Shown here: piece after piece, positions 38,515 to 49,016 of the stretch
How the letters are laid out: each line of letters opens with the position of its first letter
How positions within the stretch are numbered: position 1 is the first letter of the stretch
Source: Streptomyces cinnamoneus
Lineage (GTDB): Bacteria; Actinomycetota; Actinomycetes; Streptomycetales; Streptomycetaceae
NCBI RefSeq assembly: GCF_002939475.1
Contig: NZ_PKFQ01000001.1
Location: 1,240,001 to 1,304,000 of the forward strand
Length of the DNA stretch: 64,000 bases
Direction: 5' to 3'
Notes under the pieces: model-generated
Database searches by the model: none
Seen by the model: only the letters and a program-made list of their open reading frames with translations
What the model was told of the DNA's origin: nothing
Position numbers and translations under genes: made by a program

Positions 38515-39597
38515 GTGGCCGACCGGCCAACCCTGGTGAAGTGCCTGGTCTGGGACCTGGACAACACCCTGTGGCAGGGCACGCTGCTGGAGGGCGGCCG
38601 GGCCGAGGTCGACGAGACCGTGCGCGAGGTGATCGCCGGCCTCGACGCGCGCGGCATCCTCCAGTCCGTCGCCAGCAAGAACGACCACGACCTCGCCTGG
38701 GCCCGCCTGGAGGAACTGGGCCTCGCCGAGTACTTCGTACTGCCGAGGATCGGCTGGGGCCCGAAGTCGGAGTCCGTGCGCGCCATCGCCGACGAGCTGA
38801 ACTTCGCCCCCGCCGCCATCGCCTTCATCGACGACCAGCCGGCCGAGCGGGCGGAAGTCACCTTCCACCTGCCCGAGGTGCGCTGCTACGCGGCGGAAGA
38901 GGCCGCGCGGCTCCTGGAGCTGCCGGAGTTCAGCCCCGCGACGGTCACCGTCGACTCACGGCGCCGGCGCAGCATGTACCAGGCCAGGTTCCGGCGGGAG
39001 GCCGAGCAGGCCGGCTTCGAAGGCCCCGGGGAGGAGTTCCTGCGCTCGCTGGAGATGGTCATGCGCATCGACCGCGCCGGCGAGGAGGAGCTCTCCCGCG
39101 TCGAGGAACTCACGTTGCGCACGAGCCAGATGAACGCGACGGGGGTGCACTACTCCGACGCCGCGCTGCGCGCGCTGCTCGACGACCCGGACCAGGAGGT
39201 GCTGACCGCGACGATGGCCGACCGCTTCGGCCCGCACGGCGCGATCGGCGTCCTGCTGTTCGAGCGGCGGCCGGAGGTGTGGCACCTCAAGCTCCTGGCC
39301 ACGTCCTGCCGCGTCGTCTCCTTCGGCGCCGGCAGCGTCATCCTCAACTGGCTCGCCGACCGGGCCCACCGGGCGGGCGTCCATCTCGTCGCCGACTTCC
39401 GGGCGACGGACCGCAACCGGATGATGGAGATCGCCTACCGCTTCGCCGGGTACACCGACGACCCGTGCGCCTGCCGGGCCGCCCTCGCCCCCGCCGGGGA
39501 GGAGGGGATCCAGCGGCTCCACCTCGTGCCCGGACCGCAGCGGCCCCCGACCACGATGAAGCTCATCGCCCCCGGGGCGGCGGCGCCGGTCGGCTGA
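38515..39597 (+). CDS. fkbH: FkbH-like HAD-superfamily glyceryl-ACP synthase
   Basis: 360 residues from GTG 38515, with AAGGAGGAG six to eight bases upstream. N-terminal HAD phosphatase motif DLDNTLW (14-20), motif IDDQPAER near residue 104, and a C-terminal acyltransferase-like part. FkbH proteins load D-1,3-bisphosphoglycerate onto the ACP with loss of phosphate, giving glyceryl-ACP. FkbH homologues also serve tetronate clusters, but the presence of fkbG, fkbK and fkbI points to methoxymalonyl-ACP here. Last gene of the cluster before a strong terminator. Confidence 0.92.
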   Translation: MADRPTLVKCLVWDLDNTLWQGTLLEGGRAEVDETVREVIAGLDARGILQSVASKNDHDLAWARLEELGLAEYFVLPRIGWGPKSESVRAIADELNFAPAAIAFIDDQPAERAEVTFHLPEVRCYAAEEAARLLELPEFSPATVTVDSRRRRSMYQARFRREAEQAGFEGPGEEFLRSLEMVMRIDRAGEEELSRVEELTLRTSQMNATGVHYSDAALRALLDDPDQEVLTATMADRFGPHGAIGVLLFERRPEVWHLKLLATSCRVVSFGAGSVILNWLADRAHRAGVHLVADFRATDRNRMMEIAYRFAGYTDDPCACRAALAPAGEEGIQRLHLVPGPQRPPTTMKLIAPGAAAPVG

Positions 39598-39640
39598 CCG
39601 CACCGGCACCCGGCGGCGTCCGACCGCCAGGGGCTGTCCA

Positions 39641-39677
39641 ACGGGCCGGCCCGGGCCGCGGGGCCTGGCCGGCCCGT
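39641..39677. terminator. Bidirectional terminator at cluster edge
   Basis: Perfect 11-bp arms ACGGGCCGGCC / GGCCGGCCCGT around a 15-base loop, between the convergent fkbH-like and sorC-like genes. It marks the likely right boundary of the biosynthetic cluster. Confidence 0.85.
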
Positions 39678-39697
39678 AAGGCACCCCCTCGGCGCTC

Positions 39698-40714
39698 TCA
39701 GCCGCCGTCGGGGTCCGCCCGGTCCAGGGCCGGGCGGGGACCGGGACCGGTCTCCAGGAGCAGGTGGTCGGCGGCGGCCGTGTCCGTGACCAGGCTGGTG
39801 ACGAGGCCGGAGCGCAGTACCGCCCCGATCGCGGCGGCCTTGCGCAGTCCGCCCGCGATCGCGACGACCTCCGGTATGCGGCGCAGCCGGTCGGCCTCGA
39901 CCGTGATGCAGCGCTCGCCCAGGTCCCGGCCGATGCGCCGGCCCTCGGCGTCGAAGAGGTGCGCGGACATCTCCGCGGCGGCGCCCAGGGAGGCGTAGTG
40001 GGCCCGCTCCTCCTCGGTGAGCATGTCGTAGACGGTCGAGATGCCCGGCGCCCACGAGCCGATGGACACGGCCGCGACGGTGACCTTGTCGAAGTAGTCG
40101 AAGGCCCGGGCGATGCCGGTCTGGCCGCGCAGCGCGGCGGCCGTGGCCGAGTCGGGCAGCAGCATCGGCGCGTAGATCGGGTGCGCCTCGCCGCCCGAGA
40201 CCTGGGCCGCCCGGCGGACGGCCTCGACCGAGCCGCGCTCGGCGGTGCCCGCGTCGTACACACCCGTGAGCTGGACGACCGTGCAGGGCGGCAGCCGGTG
40301 CAGGGCCGCGGCCATGTGGATCGTGGAACGGCCCCAGGCGAGGCCCAGGACGTCTCCCTCGTGGACGAGCTCGCCGAGCAGGTCGGCCGCCACCTCGCCC
40401 AGGTTCTCGGGATCGGGCGCGTCGTCGGCCGCGTCGGCCGGGGACTCCACGACGACCGCGTGCCGCAGGCCGTAGCGGGCGCGCAGCGCGTCGGAGCGCT
40501 CCGCGTCCAACTCGGCCGGCACCCGGATCTCGATCCGCACCAGATCCCGCTCCAGAGCCGTCTCCAGGACCCTCGCCACCTTGAAGCGGCTCACGCCGAA
40601 CTCCTCGGCGATCTGGATCTTCGACTTGCCCTCGAGATAGAAACGACGGGCCATCGCCGCCGCCTGCACCAGCTCGGCGGGCCCCATGGGCGTCACTGAA
40701 CGGCCCGTCGACAC
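39698..40714 (-). CDS. SorC/DeoR-family sugar-binding transcriptional regulator
   Basis: 338 residues from GTG 40714, which has GAGGAG six bases upstream (ATG 40687 is possible). N-terminal helix-turn-helix KSKIQIAEEFGVSRFKVARVLETA, then a large SorC-type sugar-phosphate effector domain (GLAWGRSTIHMA, VYDAGTAERG, SLGAAAEMSAHLFDAEGR). It probably senses a sugar phosphate; proximity to rpe on the same strand suggests a pentose or carbon-metabolism target. Belongs with the core genes rather than the PKS cluster. Confidence 0.88.
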   Translation of the reverse strand: MSTGRSVTPMGPAELVQAAAMARRFYLEGKSKIQIAEEFGVSRFKVARVLETALERDLVRIEIRVPAELDAERSDALRARYGLRHAVVVESPADAADDAPDPENLGEVAADLLGELVHEGDVLGLAWGRSTIHMAAALHRLPPCTVVQLTGVYDAGTAERGSVEAVRRAAQVSGGEAHPIYAPMLLPDSATAAALRGQTGIARAFDYFDKVTVAAVSIGSWAPGISTVYDMLTEEERAHYASLGAAAEMSAHLFDAEGRRIGRDLGERCITVEADRLRRIPEVVAIAGGLRKAAAIGAVLRSGLVTSLVTDTAAADHLLLETGPGPRPALDRADPDGG

Positions 40715-40861
40715 CGCGGTCTCCTCACTACTGTGTTCACGCTTGTGTGCAAGCTGTGGAGCTGTGGACTCGGCCTCATCCTGTCAGATCCGGCGGTCCT
40801 TGATCAGTCCCCGGCCACAGCCCTCAGCAATTCGGGCGAGCGGCGCGGGGCCCTCGTTCGT

Positions 40862-41548
40862 TCAGTGGGCGCAGGCCCAGGGCGCGCCCGAGGTGGCCTT
40901 CTCCGCCTGCGTGCGCAGAGAGCGTACGGCCGCTGCGGGGTCGTCCGTACCGTAGACGGCGGATCCCGCGACGAACACGTCCGCGCCCGCCTCGGCACAC
41001 CGCTCGATGGTGGCCGCCGAGACACCGCCGTCGACCTGGAGCCACAGTTCCAGGTTATGGCGCGAGATCAGCTCCCGGGTGCGGCGGATCTTCGGCAGCA
41101 TGATGTCGAGGAACGCCTGCCCGCCGAAGCCGGGCTCGACCGTCATGATCAGCAGCATGTCCAGCTCGGGCAGCAGGTCCTCGAACGGCTCGATCGGCGT
41201 GGCCGGCTTGAGCGCCATCGACGCCCGCGCCCCCATCCGCCGGAGTTCCCTGGCGAGCCGTACGGGCGCGTGGGCGGCCTCCGCGTGGAAGGTCACCGAC
41301 CCGGCGCCGGCCTCGGCGTACTGCGGGGCCCAGCGGTCCGGGTCCTCGATCATCAGGTGGCAGTCCAGCGGGGTGTCGGTGGCCTTGGCCAGCGACTCGA
41401 CGACCGGGACGCCGAGCGTGAGGTTGGGCACGAAGTGATTGTCCATCACGTCGACATGGAGCCAGTCCGCGCCTTCCACCGCCCGCGCCTCGTCGGCGAG
41501 GCGGGAGAAGTCCGCGGACAGGATGCTGGGGTTGATCTGCACGGCCAT
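40862..41548 (-). CDS. rpe: Ribulose-phosphate 3-epimerase
   Basis: 228 residues from ATG 41548 ([14 protein letters not shown]). TIM-barrel motifs: [41 protein letters not shown] and QVDGGVS, carrying the His/Asp metal and catalytic residues. It interconverts ribulose 5-phosphate and xylulose 5-phosphate in the pentose phosphate pathway, cytoplasmic. The frame stays open far upstream but the family starts at this Met. Confidence 0.95.
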   Translation of the reverse strand: MAVQINPSILSADFSRLADEARAVEGADWLHVDVMDNHFVPNLTLGVPVVESLAKATDTPLDCHLMIEDPDRWAPQYAEAGAGSVTFHAEAAHAPVRLARELRRMGARASMALKPATPIEPFEDLLPELDMLLIMTVEPGFGGQAFLDIMLPKIRRTRELISRHNLELWLQVDGGVSAATIERCAEAGADVFVAGSAVYGTDDPAAAVRSLRTQAEKATSGAPWACAH

Positions 41549-41913
41549 GCCCCAAGCCTGCCATGCCGCGACGCCGGCGGATGACACGGGAGGCCCTAGC
41601 GGGCCCGCGACGGACAGCCCGGGACAGGCCCCGGGCCCCGCCCCGCCCGCGCCCGGGCCATGGGACCCGGGGCACGGCACGCCCGCCTCCGCCCCGCCGC
41701 CCCACGGGGGTCCGGGGCGCAGCCCCGGGAAACGGTGAAAGGGCGAAGCAGGGGCTCTCCCTCCCGCCGCGGCGGCGGCCCGCCCCCACGGCGCGGTCCG
41801 GCGGTGCCGGACGACCGCGGGCGGTCGCCGGTGCGACGGGCCGCGGCCGACCGCGGCACCGCCGCCGGCCGCACCGTCGAGGCGTGGCGCCGCCGCTCCG
41901 GGGCGCAGGCCCG
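41549..41913. other. Gene-free G+C-rich stretch between rpe and rsmB
   Basis: 365 bases, extremely G+C rich, no credible gene. It contains a hairpin CCGGGGC-GCA-GCCCCGG (41712-41728) in a context (GGGTCCGGGGCGCAGCCCC..) of a kind I recall as a dispersed intergenic sequence in Streptomyces genomes. It may end rsmB transcription about 190 bases downstream of its stop. Confidence 0.5.
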
Positions 41914-43341
41914 TCAGGCCGTGCGGCGCAGCAGAGCCAGATACATCGCGTCCGTCCCGTGGAGGTGCGGCCACAGCTGGACGTCCGGGCCCTCGCCCAG
42001 CGCCGGCACGCCCTGCATGTGCGGGCGGGCGTCGATCCACTCCGCGCTCACGCCGTCCCGCTTGAGGACGTCGTCCACGACGGCCTTCGTCTCGGCCGGG
42101 TGCGGCGAGCACGTCGCGTACCCGACGACTCCGCCGACCCGTACGGCCCGCAGCGCCTCGCGCAGCAGGTCGCGCTGGAGCGTGGCGAAGCCGGCCACGT
42201 CCTCGGGGCGGCGGCGCCAGCGGGCCTCCGGGCGGCGGCGCAGGGCGCCGAGGCCGGTGCAGGGCACGTCGACGAGGACCCGGTCGAAGGAGCCCTCGCG
42301 CCACGGCGGCCGGGTGCCGTCGGCAGCGATGACCTGGTACGGGCCGGGGTTGCCGGCGAGGGCGCGCTCGACGAGCCGGGCCCGGTGCGGCTGCTTCTCG
42401 GAGGCCAGCAGCGCGGCACCGCGCTGCGCCGCGAGCGCGCCGAGCAGGGCGGCCTTGCCGCCGGGGCCCGCGCAGCCGTCGAGCCACCGCTCGTCCGGGC
42501 CGTCCAGCGGGACGTCCGCGAGGGCGAGGGCGACCAGCTGGCTGCCCTCGTCCTGGACGCCGGCGCGGCCCTCGCGGACCGCGTCCAGGGCCCCGGGCTC
42601 GCCGCCCTCGGCGAGCCGTACGGCGTACGGGGACCAGCGGCCCGGCAGGCCGGAGTCCTCGCCGAGCGCGGCCAGGAGTTCGTCGGTGGTGGCGCGGCCG
42701 GGGCGCGCGACCAGGGTGACCTCGGGCCGTTCGTTGTCGGCCTCCAGCAGGTCCTCGATGCCCGCCCGGCCGCCGCCGAGCGCGTCCCACAGCGCGGAGA
42801 CGATCCAGCGGGGGTGGGAGTGGAAGACCGCCAGGTGCTCCTCGGGGTCGTCCTCGTAGGGCGGGGCGACCTTCTCCAGCCAGCCGTCGAGGTCGTGCGC
42901 GGCGATCTTCCGCAGCACGGCGTTGACGAACTTCGCCCGGCCGTCGCCGAGCACGACGCGGGCCAGTTCCACGCTCGCCGAGACGGCGGCGTGGCTGGGG
43001 ATGCGGGTGCCGAGCAGCTGGTGGGCGCCGAGGCTGAGCACGTCCAGGACGGGCGGGTCCACCTCCCGCAGGGGGCGGTCGACGCAGGCGGCGATGACGG
43101 CGTCGTAGGTGCCCTGGCGGCGCAGCGTCCCGTAGACGAGCTCCGTGGCGAGCGCGGCGTCGCGCGCCTCGAAGCCGTCCTTCTCCCGGGCCTTGCGCAG
43201 CAGCGGCGGGAGCACGAGGTTCGCGTAGGCGTCCCGCTCGTCGACGGCCCGCAGCGCCTCGAAGGCGAGTATCCGCACCGGGTCCTTCTTGGGGCGGCGG
43301 TAGGGCTTTGCGGGTCGTCGGCGAGACGCCTGGTCGTTCAC
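41914..43341 (-). CDS. rsmB: 16S rRNA m5C967 methyltransferase RsmB
   Basis: 475 residues. N-terminal NusB-like RNA-binding domain (about 20-150), then a SAM methyltransferase domain with [15 protein letters not shown], the DVPCTGLG motif (Cys near residue 355) and YATCS (catalytic Cys near 410), the paired cysteines of m5C RNA methyltransferases. Modifies C967 of 16S rRNA. It lies 39 bases downstream of fmt, the classic fmt-rsmB pair. Confidence 0.95.
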   Translation of the reverse strand: MNDQASRRRPAKPYRRPKKDPVRILAFEALRAVDERDAYANLVLPPLLRKAREKDGFEARDAALATELVYGTLRRQGTYDAVIAACVDRPLREVDPPVLDVLSLGAHQLLGTRIPSHAAVSASVELARVVLGDGRAKFVNAVLRKIAAHDLDGWLEKVAPPYEDDPEEHLAVFHSHPRWIVSALWDALGGGRAGIEDLLEADNERPEVTLVARPGRATTDELLAALGEDSGLPGRWSPYAVRLAEGGEPGALDAVREGRAGVQDEGSQLVALALADVPLDGPDERWLDGCAGPGGKAALLGALAAQRGAALLASEKQPHRARLVERALAGNPGPYQVIAADGTRPPWREGSFDRVLVDVPCTGLGALRRRPEARWRRRPEDVAGFATLQRDLLREALRAVRVGGVVGYATCSPHPAETKAVVDDVLKRDGVSAEWIDARPHMQGVPALGEGPDVQLWPHLHGTDAMYLALLRRTA

Positions 43342-43380
43342 GAAAAGTGCTCCGGGGCTGAGGTGATGAAGGACTCCAGC

Positions 43381-44325
43381 CTACGCCGCCGGGTCCTGCC
43401 CCAGCCGCTCGCCCGCGGCGATGCGGACTCCGCGCGCCCAGTCCGCGGCCTGCATCGGCTTCTTGCCCTGCGGCTGGACCCACTGCAGCTGCACGGCGTA
43501 CGAGCCGGTGCCGACGTGGACGGAGTTCTTGGCGGCGGCGATCTCGCCGGGGGCCAGGTCCGAACGGTCCGCGGCGGCCGCCACGGACATCACCTTCAGC
43601 CGCTCGCCCCGGAAGGTCGTCCAGGCGCCGGGCGCGGGCGCGCAGCCCCGCACGACGCGGTCGACGCGCAGGGCGGGGACGGCCCAGTCGATCCGGGCGT
43701 CCTCGACGTTGATCTTGGGGGCGAGGGAGACGCCCTCGGCCGGCTGCGGCACGGCCTCGAGCGTGCCGTCCTCGATGCCGTCCATGGTGGCGGCCAGCAG
43801 CCCGGACCCGGCGAAGGCGAGCCGCGTCAGCAGGTCGCCGCTGGTGTCGGTGGGCCGGACCTGCTCGGTGAGCACGCCGTAGACGGGGCCGGAGTCCAGG
43901 CCCTCCTCGATCAGGAAGGTCGAGGCGCCGGTGACCTCGTCGCCGGCCAGGATCGCGTGCTGCACGGGCGCGGCACCGCGCCAGGCGGGCAGGAGGGAGA
44001 AGTGCAGGTTCACCCAGCCGTGCGCGGGGATCTCCAGCGCGGCCTTGGGCAGCAGCGCGCCGTAGGCGACGACCGGGCAGCAGTCGGGGGCGATCTCCCG
44101 CAGGCGGGCGAGGAATTCCTCGTCGCGCGGCTTGGCGGGCTTGAGCACCTCGATGCCGGCTTCCTCGGCGCGCTCGGCGACGGGGCTGGCGACCAGGCGG
44201 CGGCCGCGCCCGGCGGGGGCGTCGGGGCGGGTGACGACGGCGACGACCTCGTGGCGGTCCGAGGCGATCAGGGCGTCGAGGGCGGGGACGGCGACCTCGG
44301 GGGTACCGGCGAAGACGAGCCTCAT
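43381..44325 (-). CDS. fmt: Methionyl-tRNA formyltransferase
   Basis: 314 residues from ATG 44325 ([17 protein letters not shown]). The formyltransferase core is clear: [18 protein letters not shown] (Asn/His of the active site) and LDSGPVYG (catalytic Asp), with a C-terminal tRNA-binding domain. Transfers formyl from 10-formyl-THF to initiator Met-tRNA. First gene of the fmt-rsmB unit. Confidence 0.96.
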   Translation of the reverse strand: MRLVFAGTPEVAVPALDALIASDRHEVVAVVTRPDAPAGRGRRLVASPVAERAEEAGIEVLKPAKPRDEEFLARLREIAPDCCPVVAYGALLPKAALEIPAHGWVNLHFSLLPAWRGAAPVQHAILAGDEVTGASTFLIEEGLDSGPVYGVLTEQVRPTDTSGDLLTRLAFAGSGLLAATMDGIEDGTLEAVPQPAEGVSLAPKINVEDARIDWAVPALRVDRVVRGCAPAPGAWTTFRGERLKVMSVAAAADRSDLAPGEIAAAKNSVHVGTGSYAVQLQWVQPQGKKPMQAADWARGVRIAAGERLGQDPAA

Positions 44326-44620
44326 GGGTGGCGGACTACCTCTCTCGTAACGCTCTGATGTGCGCTCTCGTGGCGCCGGGCGCAGCGGCGCCCCAGTTTA
44401 GAGGCGGCCCCACCACAGGGGGCGTGCGGGATGATGCGCGCCCCATTCTGACGGATCCACGCCCCCATACCGTGACCCAGCGGCCGGTGACGCGTTGGGT
44501 CAAGAGAGATTGACCGAAACGGGCCGCAACCGCGGCCCGCTTCCGTTCCGTTGCTTGTCAACCACCCGTCAACTCTCATCCTCCAACGTCCCCTTAACCG
44601 CCGGTCCGAGAGGCTTGTTC

Positions 44621-45124
44621 ATGCCCGACCACGCAACCCACGACGCCCAGGCACGGGCCAGCCTGCATCTTCTGGTCCGGGACATCGAGAGGGTCCGCCG
44701 GCAGGTGGACGCCCTGCGCACCCTCACCGCCCAGCTGGGCAACGTCTACCGCCCCCGCCGCACCGGCCCGTCCGCGGGCTTCGTCGTCTACGGCCGCGCT
44801 CCCGCGCCGACGGTGCGGCTGGCGCAGGAGCTGCGGGACAGCGTCGAGACGCTGGTCACCGCGGCGGTGGACTTCGACCGCTCGCTGGGCTTCTCGTGGG
44901 ACGCGGTGGGTTCGGCGCTCGGCGTCACCAAGCAGGCGGTGCACCGCCGTTACGGGGCGCGCCGCGCCGGAGCCCAGGGCTCCGCCGAGACCACGGAGAC
45001 GGTGCGCACGGCCGAGCCGTCCGCCGTCCCGGTGGTCCCCGCCGCCCGCTCGGTCCCCGGCCAGCCGAGCGTCCACCGCGAGGAGCCCCGGGCCTCGGTC
45101 TTCCCCGGCCCGCGCAACGGCTGA
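44621..45124 (+). CDS. Small putative HTH DNA-binding protein, unknown role
   Basis: 167 residues from ATG 44621, with GAGAGG upstream. Residues about 5-30 form an amphipathic helix; a helix-turn-helix-like segment [20 protein letters not shown] (about 91-110) resembles sigma-region/transposase-type DNA-recognition helices; the last 55 residues are Ala/Pro/Glu-rich and probably disordered. It is divergent from fmt and convergent with priA. I do not recognise a characterised family. The 295 bases before it hold both promoters but no motif I can assign. Confidence 0.7.
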   Translation: MPDHATHDAQARASLHLLVRDIERVRRQVDALRTLTAQLGNVYRPRRTGPSAGFVVYGRAPAPTVRLAQELRDSVETLVTAAVDFDRSLGFSWDAVGSALGVTKQAVHRRYGARRAGAQGSAETTETVRTAEPSAVPVVPAARSVPGQPSVHREEPRASVFPGPRNG

Positions 45125-45368
45125 CGCGCGGGGCGCACGGCGCACGGACGGCCCCCTGGGGACCGCCGCGCCGCGCCCCGGGCACGGCGTGGGCACGGCC
45201 GGCTGCCGCCGGCCCCGGACGACGGCGCCCGGCACGGGGCCGCACACCCGCTGCGCGACGGACACGAGGCGCTCGGGAACACGTCCGGACCCCGCCCCGT
45301 CCACGATGACGACCGGCCCGCACGCGCACACCCCGCCCCCGGCGGCCGACGCCACCGGGCCCGGAGGG

Positions 45369-47561
45369 TCACCCGATGTCCGGCGGGTCCACCCGCAACC
45401 GCACCGGATCGCCCTCGCGGCGCGTGAGCCGTACGGCCTGGGCCGCCTTCAGGGCGGCCGCCAGCGCCGCGCCCTGACCCGGGCGGACGCGCAGCAGGGC
45501 ACGCTCCCACCGCTCACCGGGCGGCGGGTCGCCCGCCCGGCGCGGCCGGCCGGGGGCGGGCGCGGGCAGCTCCACGGGGCCGAGGACCTCGGCCCCGTCC
45601 GGCAGCCGCGCCAGGGTGAGCAGGTCCGCCACCGCCTCCGGCGGGCCGGACACCGCCGCCATCCGCGAGACGGGCGGAAAGCCCAGCTCCGCCCGGTCCG
45701 CCAGCTCACGGACCGCGTGTCCGGCGGGATCCCAGCGCACCAGCGCCTGCACCGGCCGCAGCGTCGGCTCGGCCACGATCACCACCGTGCCGCCCGCCTC
45801 CTGGCCCCTGACCAGCGCCGCCGCGCCCAGCCAGCGGCGCAGCGCCTCCTCCCCCGCCCGCAGGTCCGGTCGGCCCAGCAGGGCCCAGCCGTCCAGTAGC
45901 AACGCCGCCGCGTAGCCGCCCTCGGCGACGGGCTCCGCGCCGGGAGTGGAGACGACGAGGGCCGGCCGGTCCGGGACGGTGTCCAGGACGTGGTCGCGCC
46001 CGGAGGTCCGCACGGGCACGGCGGGGAACGCCCGCCCCAGCTCCTCGGCCGTGCGGCGCGCGCCCACGATCTGGGCGCGCAGCCGGAAGCCGCCGCACTC
46101 GCCGCAGTGCCAGTCGCGGGCCTCCTGCCCGCACCAGCCGCAGTGCAGCGCCCCCGCCTGCTCGCCGAGGGCCTCCAAGGGCCCGGCGCAGTGGGCGCAG
46201 CGCGCGGGCTCCCGGCACCGCTCGCAGGCCAGGCGGGGGACGTAGCCCCGCCGCGGCACCTGCACGAGGACCGGCCCGTGCTTCAGCCCCTCGCGGGCGG
46301 CCTCCCAGGCGATCGTGGGCAGCCGGGCGGCCCGCGCGGCGGCGTCGCGCCCCTCGTCGCCCTCCCCCACGGTCCGTATCCGCGGGGCGGCGGCCCGCAC
46401 CCTCTCGCGGGGGGCCGCCAGCGGCAGGGCCCAGCCGGTGTCGACGAGCTGTGCGGCCTCCACGGTGCAGCCGAAGCCGCCGAGCAGGAAGGCCGCCTTC
46501 TCGTGCGCCGCCCGGAGCAGCAGCACCTCGCGGGCGTGCGGCTGGGGGGCGTGCGGCTCGCTGTGGCTGGAGTCGCCGTCGTCCCAGATCGCGGCGAGGC
46601 CCAGGTCCCGCACGGGGGCGAACATCGCGGCGCGCGTGCCGACCACGGCCCGCACCGCGCCGCGGCTGACCGCGAGCCAGCGGCGGTACCGCTCGTCGGG
46701 CCCGGTGTCGGCGGTCAGCAGCACGTGCCGCCCGTCACCGAGCAGATCGGTGAGCGCGGCGTCCACGCGGGCGGCGACCCGGCCGTCGGGCACGACGATC
46801 AGCGCCCCGCGCCCCGAGGCGAGGGCGGCCGCGGCGGCCCGCGCCAGCTCACCGGGCCAGTGCGGTCCGGGCAGCGCGGTCCACACCGCGCGCGGGGCGT
46901 CCCCCCGGGCGACGGCGTCGAGATACGCGGGCCCGGTCGGATAGCGGGCCCAGCTGCCCGGCTCCGGCGCGGCGGGCGGGGGCAGCGGAGCGGCCGACGG
47001 CTCGGCCTCGATACGGGCGTGGCGGGGCGGGACGGCCAGCTGGAGGACGTCGGCGAGCGACCCCGCGTAACGATCGGCGACGGACCGGCACAGCCCCAGC
47101 AGGGCCGGACCGAGCACCTCCTCGGTCGACAGCACCTGCGCGAGCGCGGCGAGCGGCCCCTGGAACTCGGACTCGGCGACCCGCTCGACGATGAACCCGT
47201 CGAGCAGCCCGCCCCCTTCCCGCCGCCCGCCCCGCACGTTCCGCGTGCCGGCCCCGAAGCGCACCCGCACCCGCACGCCCGGCCGGGCGTCGGCGTCCAG
47301 CTCGGCCGGCACGGCGTAGTCCCAGAGCTTGTCGAGGTGCACGGGCCCCTTGTCGACCAGCACCCGCGCGACGGGCAACTCCTTGGCCAGCTCGGCCCCC
47401 CGCCACGTCCGCGGCTTGGCCCTCGGCACCTTGGCCTTGCGCACGCTCTCCCGGATGAACGCGAGCTGCTCCGGCTGCTCCCCGCCGTGCTTCTCCCCGG
47501 CCGACCCGTTCTCGCTGCTCACGGCTCCAGTCTTAGCAGAGAGCACTGACAGGGGCGTCAT
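45369..47561 (-). CDS. priA: Probable primosomal protein N' (PriA), helicase motifs degenerate
   Basis: About 730 residues from ATG 47561 (GGAGGG ten bases upstream); GTG 47522 is an alternative. The N-terminal DNA-binding domain (VDKGPVHLDKLWDYAVP) and eight zinc-site cysteines (CERCREPARCAHC..HCGWCG..WHCGECGG) match PriA. The Walker A (GxGKT) and DEEH-type Walker B of enterobacterial PriA are missing; the corresponding stretches read ALASGRGALIVVPDG and IWDDGDSSHSEPH. Actinobacterial PriA proteins are known to lack these motifs, so it probably remodels stalled forks without helicase activity. The 244 bases beyond its stop contain no gene. Confidence 0.9.
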   Translation of the reverse strand: MTPLSVLSAKTGAVSSENGSAGEKHGGEQPEQLAFIRESVRKAKVPRAKPRTWRGAELAKELPVARVLVDKGPVHLDKLWDYAVPAELDADARPGVRVRVRFGAGTRNVRGGRREGGGLLDGFIVERVAESEFQGPLAALAQVLSTEEVLGPALLGLCRSVADRYAGSLADVLQLAVPPRHARIEAEPSAAPLPPPAAPEPGSWARYPTGPAYLDAVARGDAPRAVWTALPGPHWPGELARAAAAALASGRGALIVVPDGRVAARVDAALTDLLGDGRHVLLTADTGPDERYRRWLAVSRGAVRAVVGTRAAMFAPVRDLGLAAIWDDGDSSHSEPHAPQPHAREVLLLRAAHEKAAFLLGGFGCTVEAAQLVDTGWALPLAAPRERVRAAAPRIRTVGEGDEGRDAAARAARLPTIAWEAAREGLKHGPVLVQVPRRGYVPRLACERCREPARCAHCAGPLEALGEQAGALHCGWCGQEARDWHCGECGGFRLRAQIVGARRTAEELGRAFPAVPVRTSGRDHVLDTVPDRPALVVSTPGAEPVAEGGYAAALLLDGWALLGRPDLRAGEEALRRWLGAAALVRGQEAGGTVVIVAEPTLRPVQALVRWDPAGHAVRELADRAELGFPPVSRMAAVSGPPEAVADLLTLARLPDGAEVLGPVELPAPAPGRPRRAGDPPPGERWERALLRVRPGQGAALAAALKAAQAVRLTRREGDPVRLRVDPPDIG

Positions 47562-47755
47562 CGCGCGAAGGCCCTCCGGAGCGGGTCGGCGGCAGCGGCG
47601 AGAGAGTTTCACAGCGCGCTCGCGCGCGCTCCACCAAAGCAGCCGCGGCCTTCGCCCCGGGAGGGCGGGCACGAGGCCACCCGCGCGGGGTCGTGCGGCG
47701 CCACGGCGTTCACCCGCTGTGCCGGAGGCGGCACGGCGTTCCCCCGGGCACAACG

Positions 47756-47790
47756 CGACGGCCCCGGACCGATTCGGTCCGGGGCCGTCG
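47756..47790 (-). terminator. Terminator after metK
   Basis: Perfect 15-bp arms CGACGGCCCCGGACC / GGTCCGGGGCCGTCG around a GATTC loop, 17 bases beyond the metK stop. Confidence 0.9.
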
Positions 47791-47807
47791 AAGCGGTGCG
47801 GGCCCGC

Positions 47808-49016
47808 TTACAGCCCCACAGCCTTGCGCAGCGCCTCCACGCGGTCCGTGCGCTCCCACGTGAAGTCGGGGAGCTCACGGCCGAAGTGGCCGTACGCGGC
47901 GGTCTGGGAGTAGATCGGGCGCAGCAGGTCGAGGTCGCGGATGATCGCGGCCGGGCGGAGGTCGAAGACCTCGCCGATGGCGTGCTCGATCTTGTCCGTG
48001 TCGACCGTGTTCGTGCCGAAGGTCTCGACGAACAGGCCCACCGGCTCCGCCTTGCCGATCGCGTAGGCGACCTGGACCTCGCAGCGGGCGGCCAGGCCGG
48101 CGGCGACGACGTTCTTCGCGACCCAGCGCATCGCGTAGGCGGCCGAGCGGTCGACCTTGGACGGGTCCTTGCCGGAGAAGGCGCCGCCACCGTGGCGGGC
48201 CATGCCGCCGTAGGTGTCGATGATGATCTTGCGGCCGGTGAGGCCGGCGTCGCCCATGGGGCCGCCGATCTCGAAGCGGCCGGTCGGGTTCACCAGCAGG
48301 CGGTAGCCCTCGGTGTCCAGCTTGATGCCGTCCTCGACCAGCTCCTTGAGGACGTGCTCCACGACGAACTCGCGGATGTCCGGTGCCAGCAGAGAGTCCA
48401 GGTCGATGTCGGAGGCGTGCTGCGACGAGACGACCACGGTGTCCAGGCGCACGGCCTTGTTGCCGTCGTACTCGATGGTGACCTGGGTCTTGCCGTCCGG
48501 GCGCAGGTAGGGGATGGTGCCGTTCTTGCGGACCTCGGACAGGCGGCGGGAGAGCCGGTGTGCCAGGTGGATCGGCAGCGGCATCAGCTCGGGGGTCTCG
48601 TCGCAGGCGTAGCCGAACATCAGGCCCTGGTCGCCCGCGCCCTGCTTGTCGAGCTCGTCCTCGTCGCCCTCGACCCGGTTCTCGTAGGCCGTGTCGACAC
48701 CCTGGGCGATGTCCGGGGACTGCGCGCCGATGGAGACCGAGACGCCGCAGGACGCGCCGTCGAAGCCCTTCTTCGAGGAGTCGTAGCCGATCTCGAGGAT
48801 CTTGTTGCGCACGAGCGAGGCGATCGGCGCGTAGGCCTTGGTGGTCACCTCACCGGCCACGTGGACCAGGCCGGTGGTGATCAGGGTCTCGACGGCGACG
48901 CGGGACGTCGGGTCCTCCTTGAGGAGGGCGTCGAGAATGGCGTCGCTGATCTGGTCAGCGATCTTGTCGGGGTGACCCTCGGTCACGGACTCCGAGGTGA
49001 ACAGGCGGCGGGACAC
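47808..49016 (-). CDS. metK: S-adenosylmethionine synthetase
   Basis: 402 residues from GTG 49016 (AGGGAG four bases upstream), the usual Streptomyces start ([23 protein letters not shown]); an upstream extension to 49070 lacks support. Motifs: [39 protein letters not shown]. Makes SAM from methionine and ATP in the cytosol; SAM supplies the cluster's O-methyltransferase. Transcribed away from coaBC with a 188-base leader. Confidence 0.97.
   Translation of the reverse strand: MSRRLFTSESVTEGHPDKIADQISDAILDALLKEDPTSRVAVETLITTGLVHVAGEVTTKAYAPIASLVRNKILEIGYDSSKKGFDGASCGVSVSIGAQSPDIAQGVDTAYENRVEGDEDELDKQGAGDQGLMFGYACDETPELMPLPIHLAHRLSRRLSEVRKNGTIPYLRPDGKTQVTIEYDGNKAVRLDTVVVSSQHASDIDLDSLLAPDIREFVVEHVLKELVEDGIKLDTEGYRLLVNPTGRFEIGGPMGDAGLTGRKIIIDTYGGMARHGGGAFSGKDPSKVDRSAAYAMRWVAKNVVAAGLAARCEVQVAYAIGKAEPVGLFVETFGTNTVDTDKIEHAIGEVFDLRPAAIIRDLDLLRPIYSQTAAYGHFGRELPDFTWERTDRVEALRKAVGL

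Noticed and set aside
38515..39597. fkbH-like gene as evidence for a tetronate product
   Set aside because: Tetronate clusters pair FkbH with a ketosynthase III-like ring-forming enzyme, not seen here; the fkbG, fkbK and fkbI partners indicate methoxymalonyl-ACP instead.
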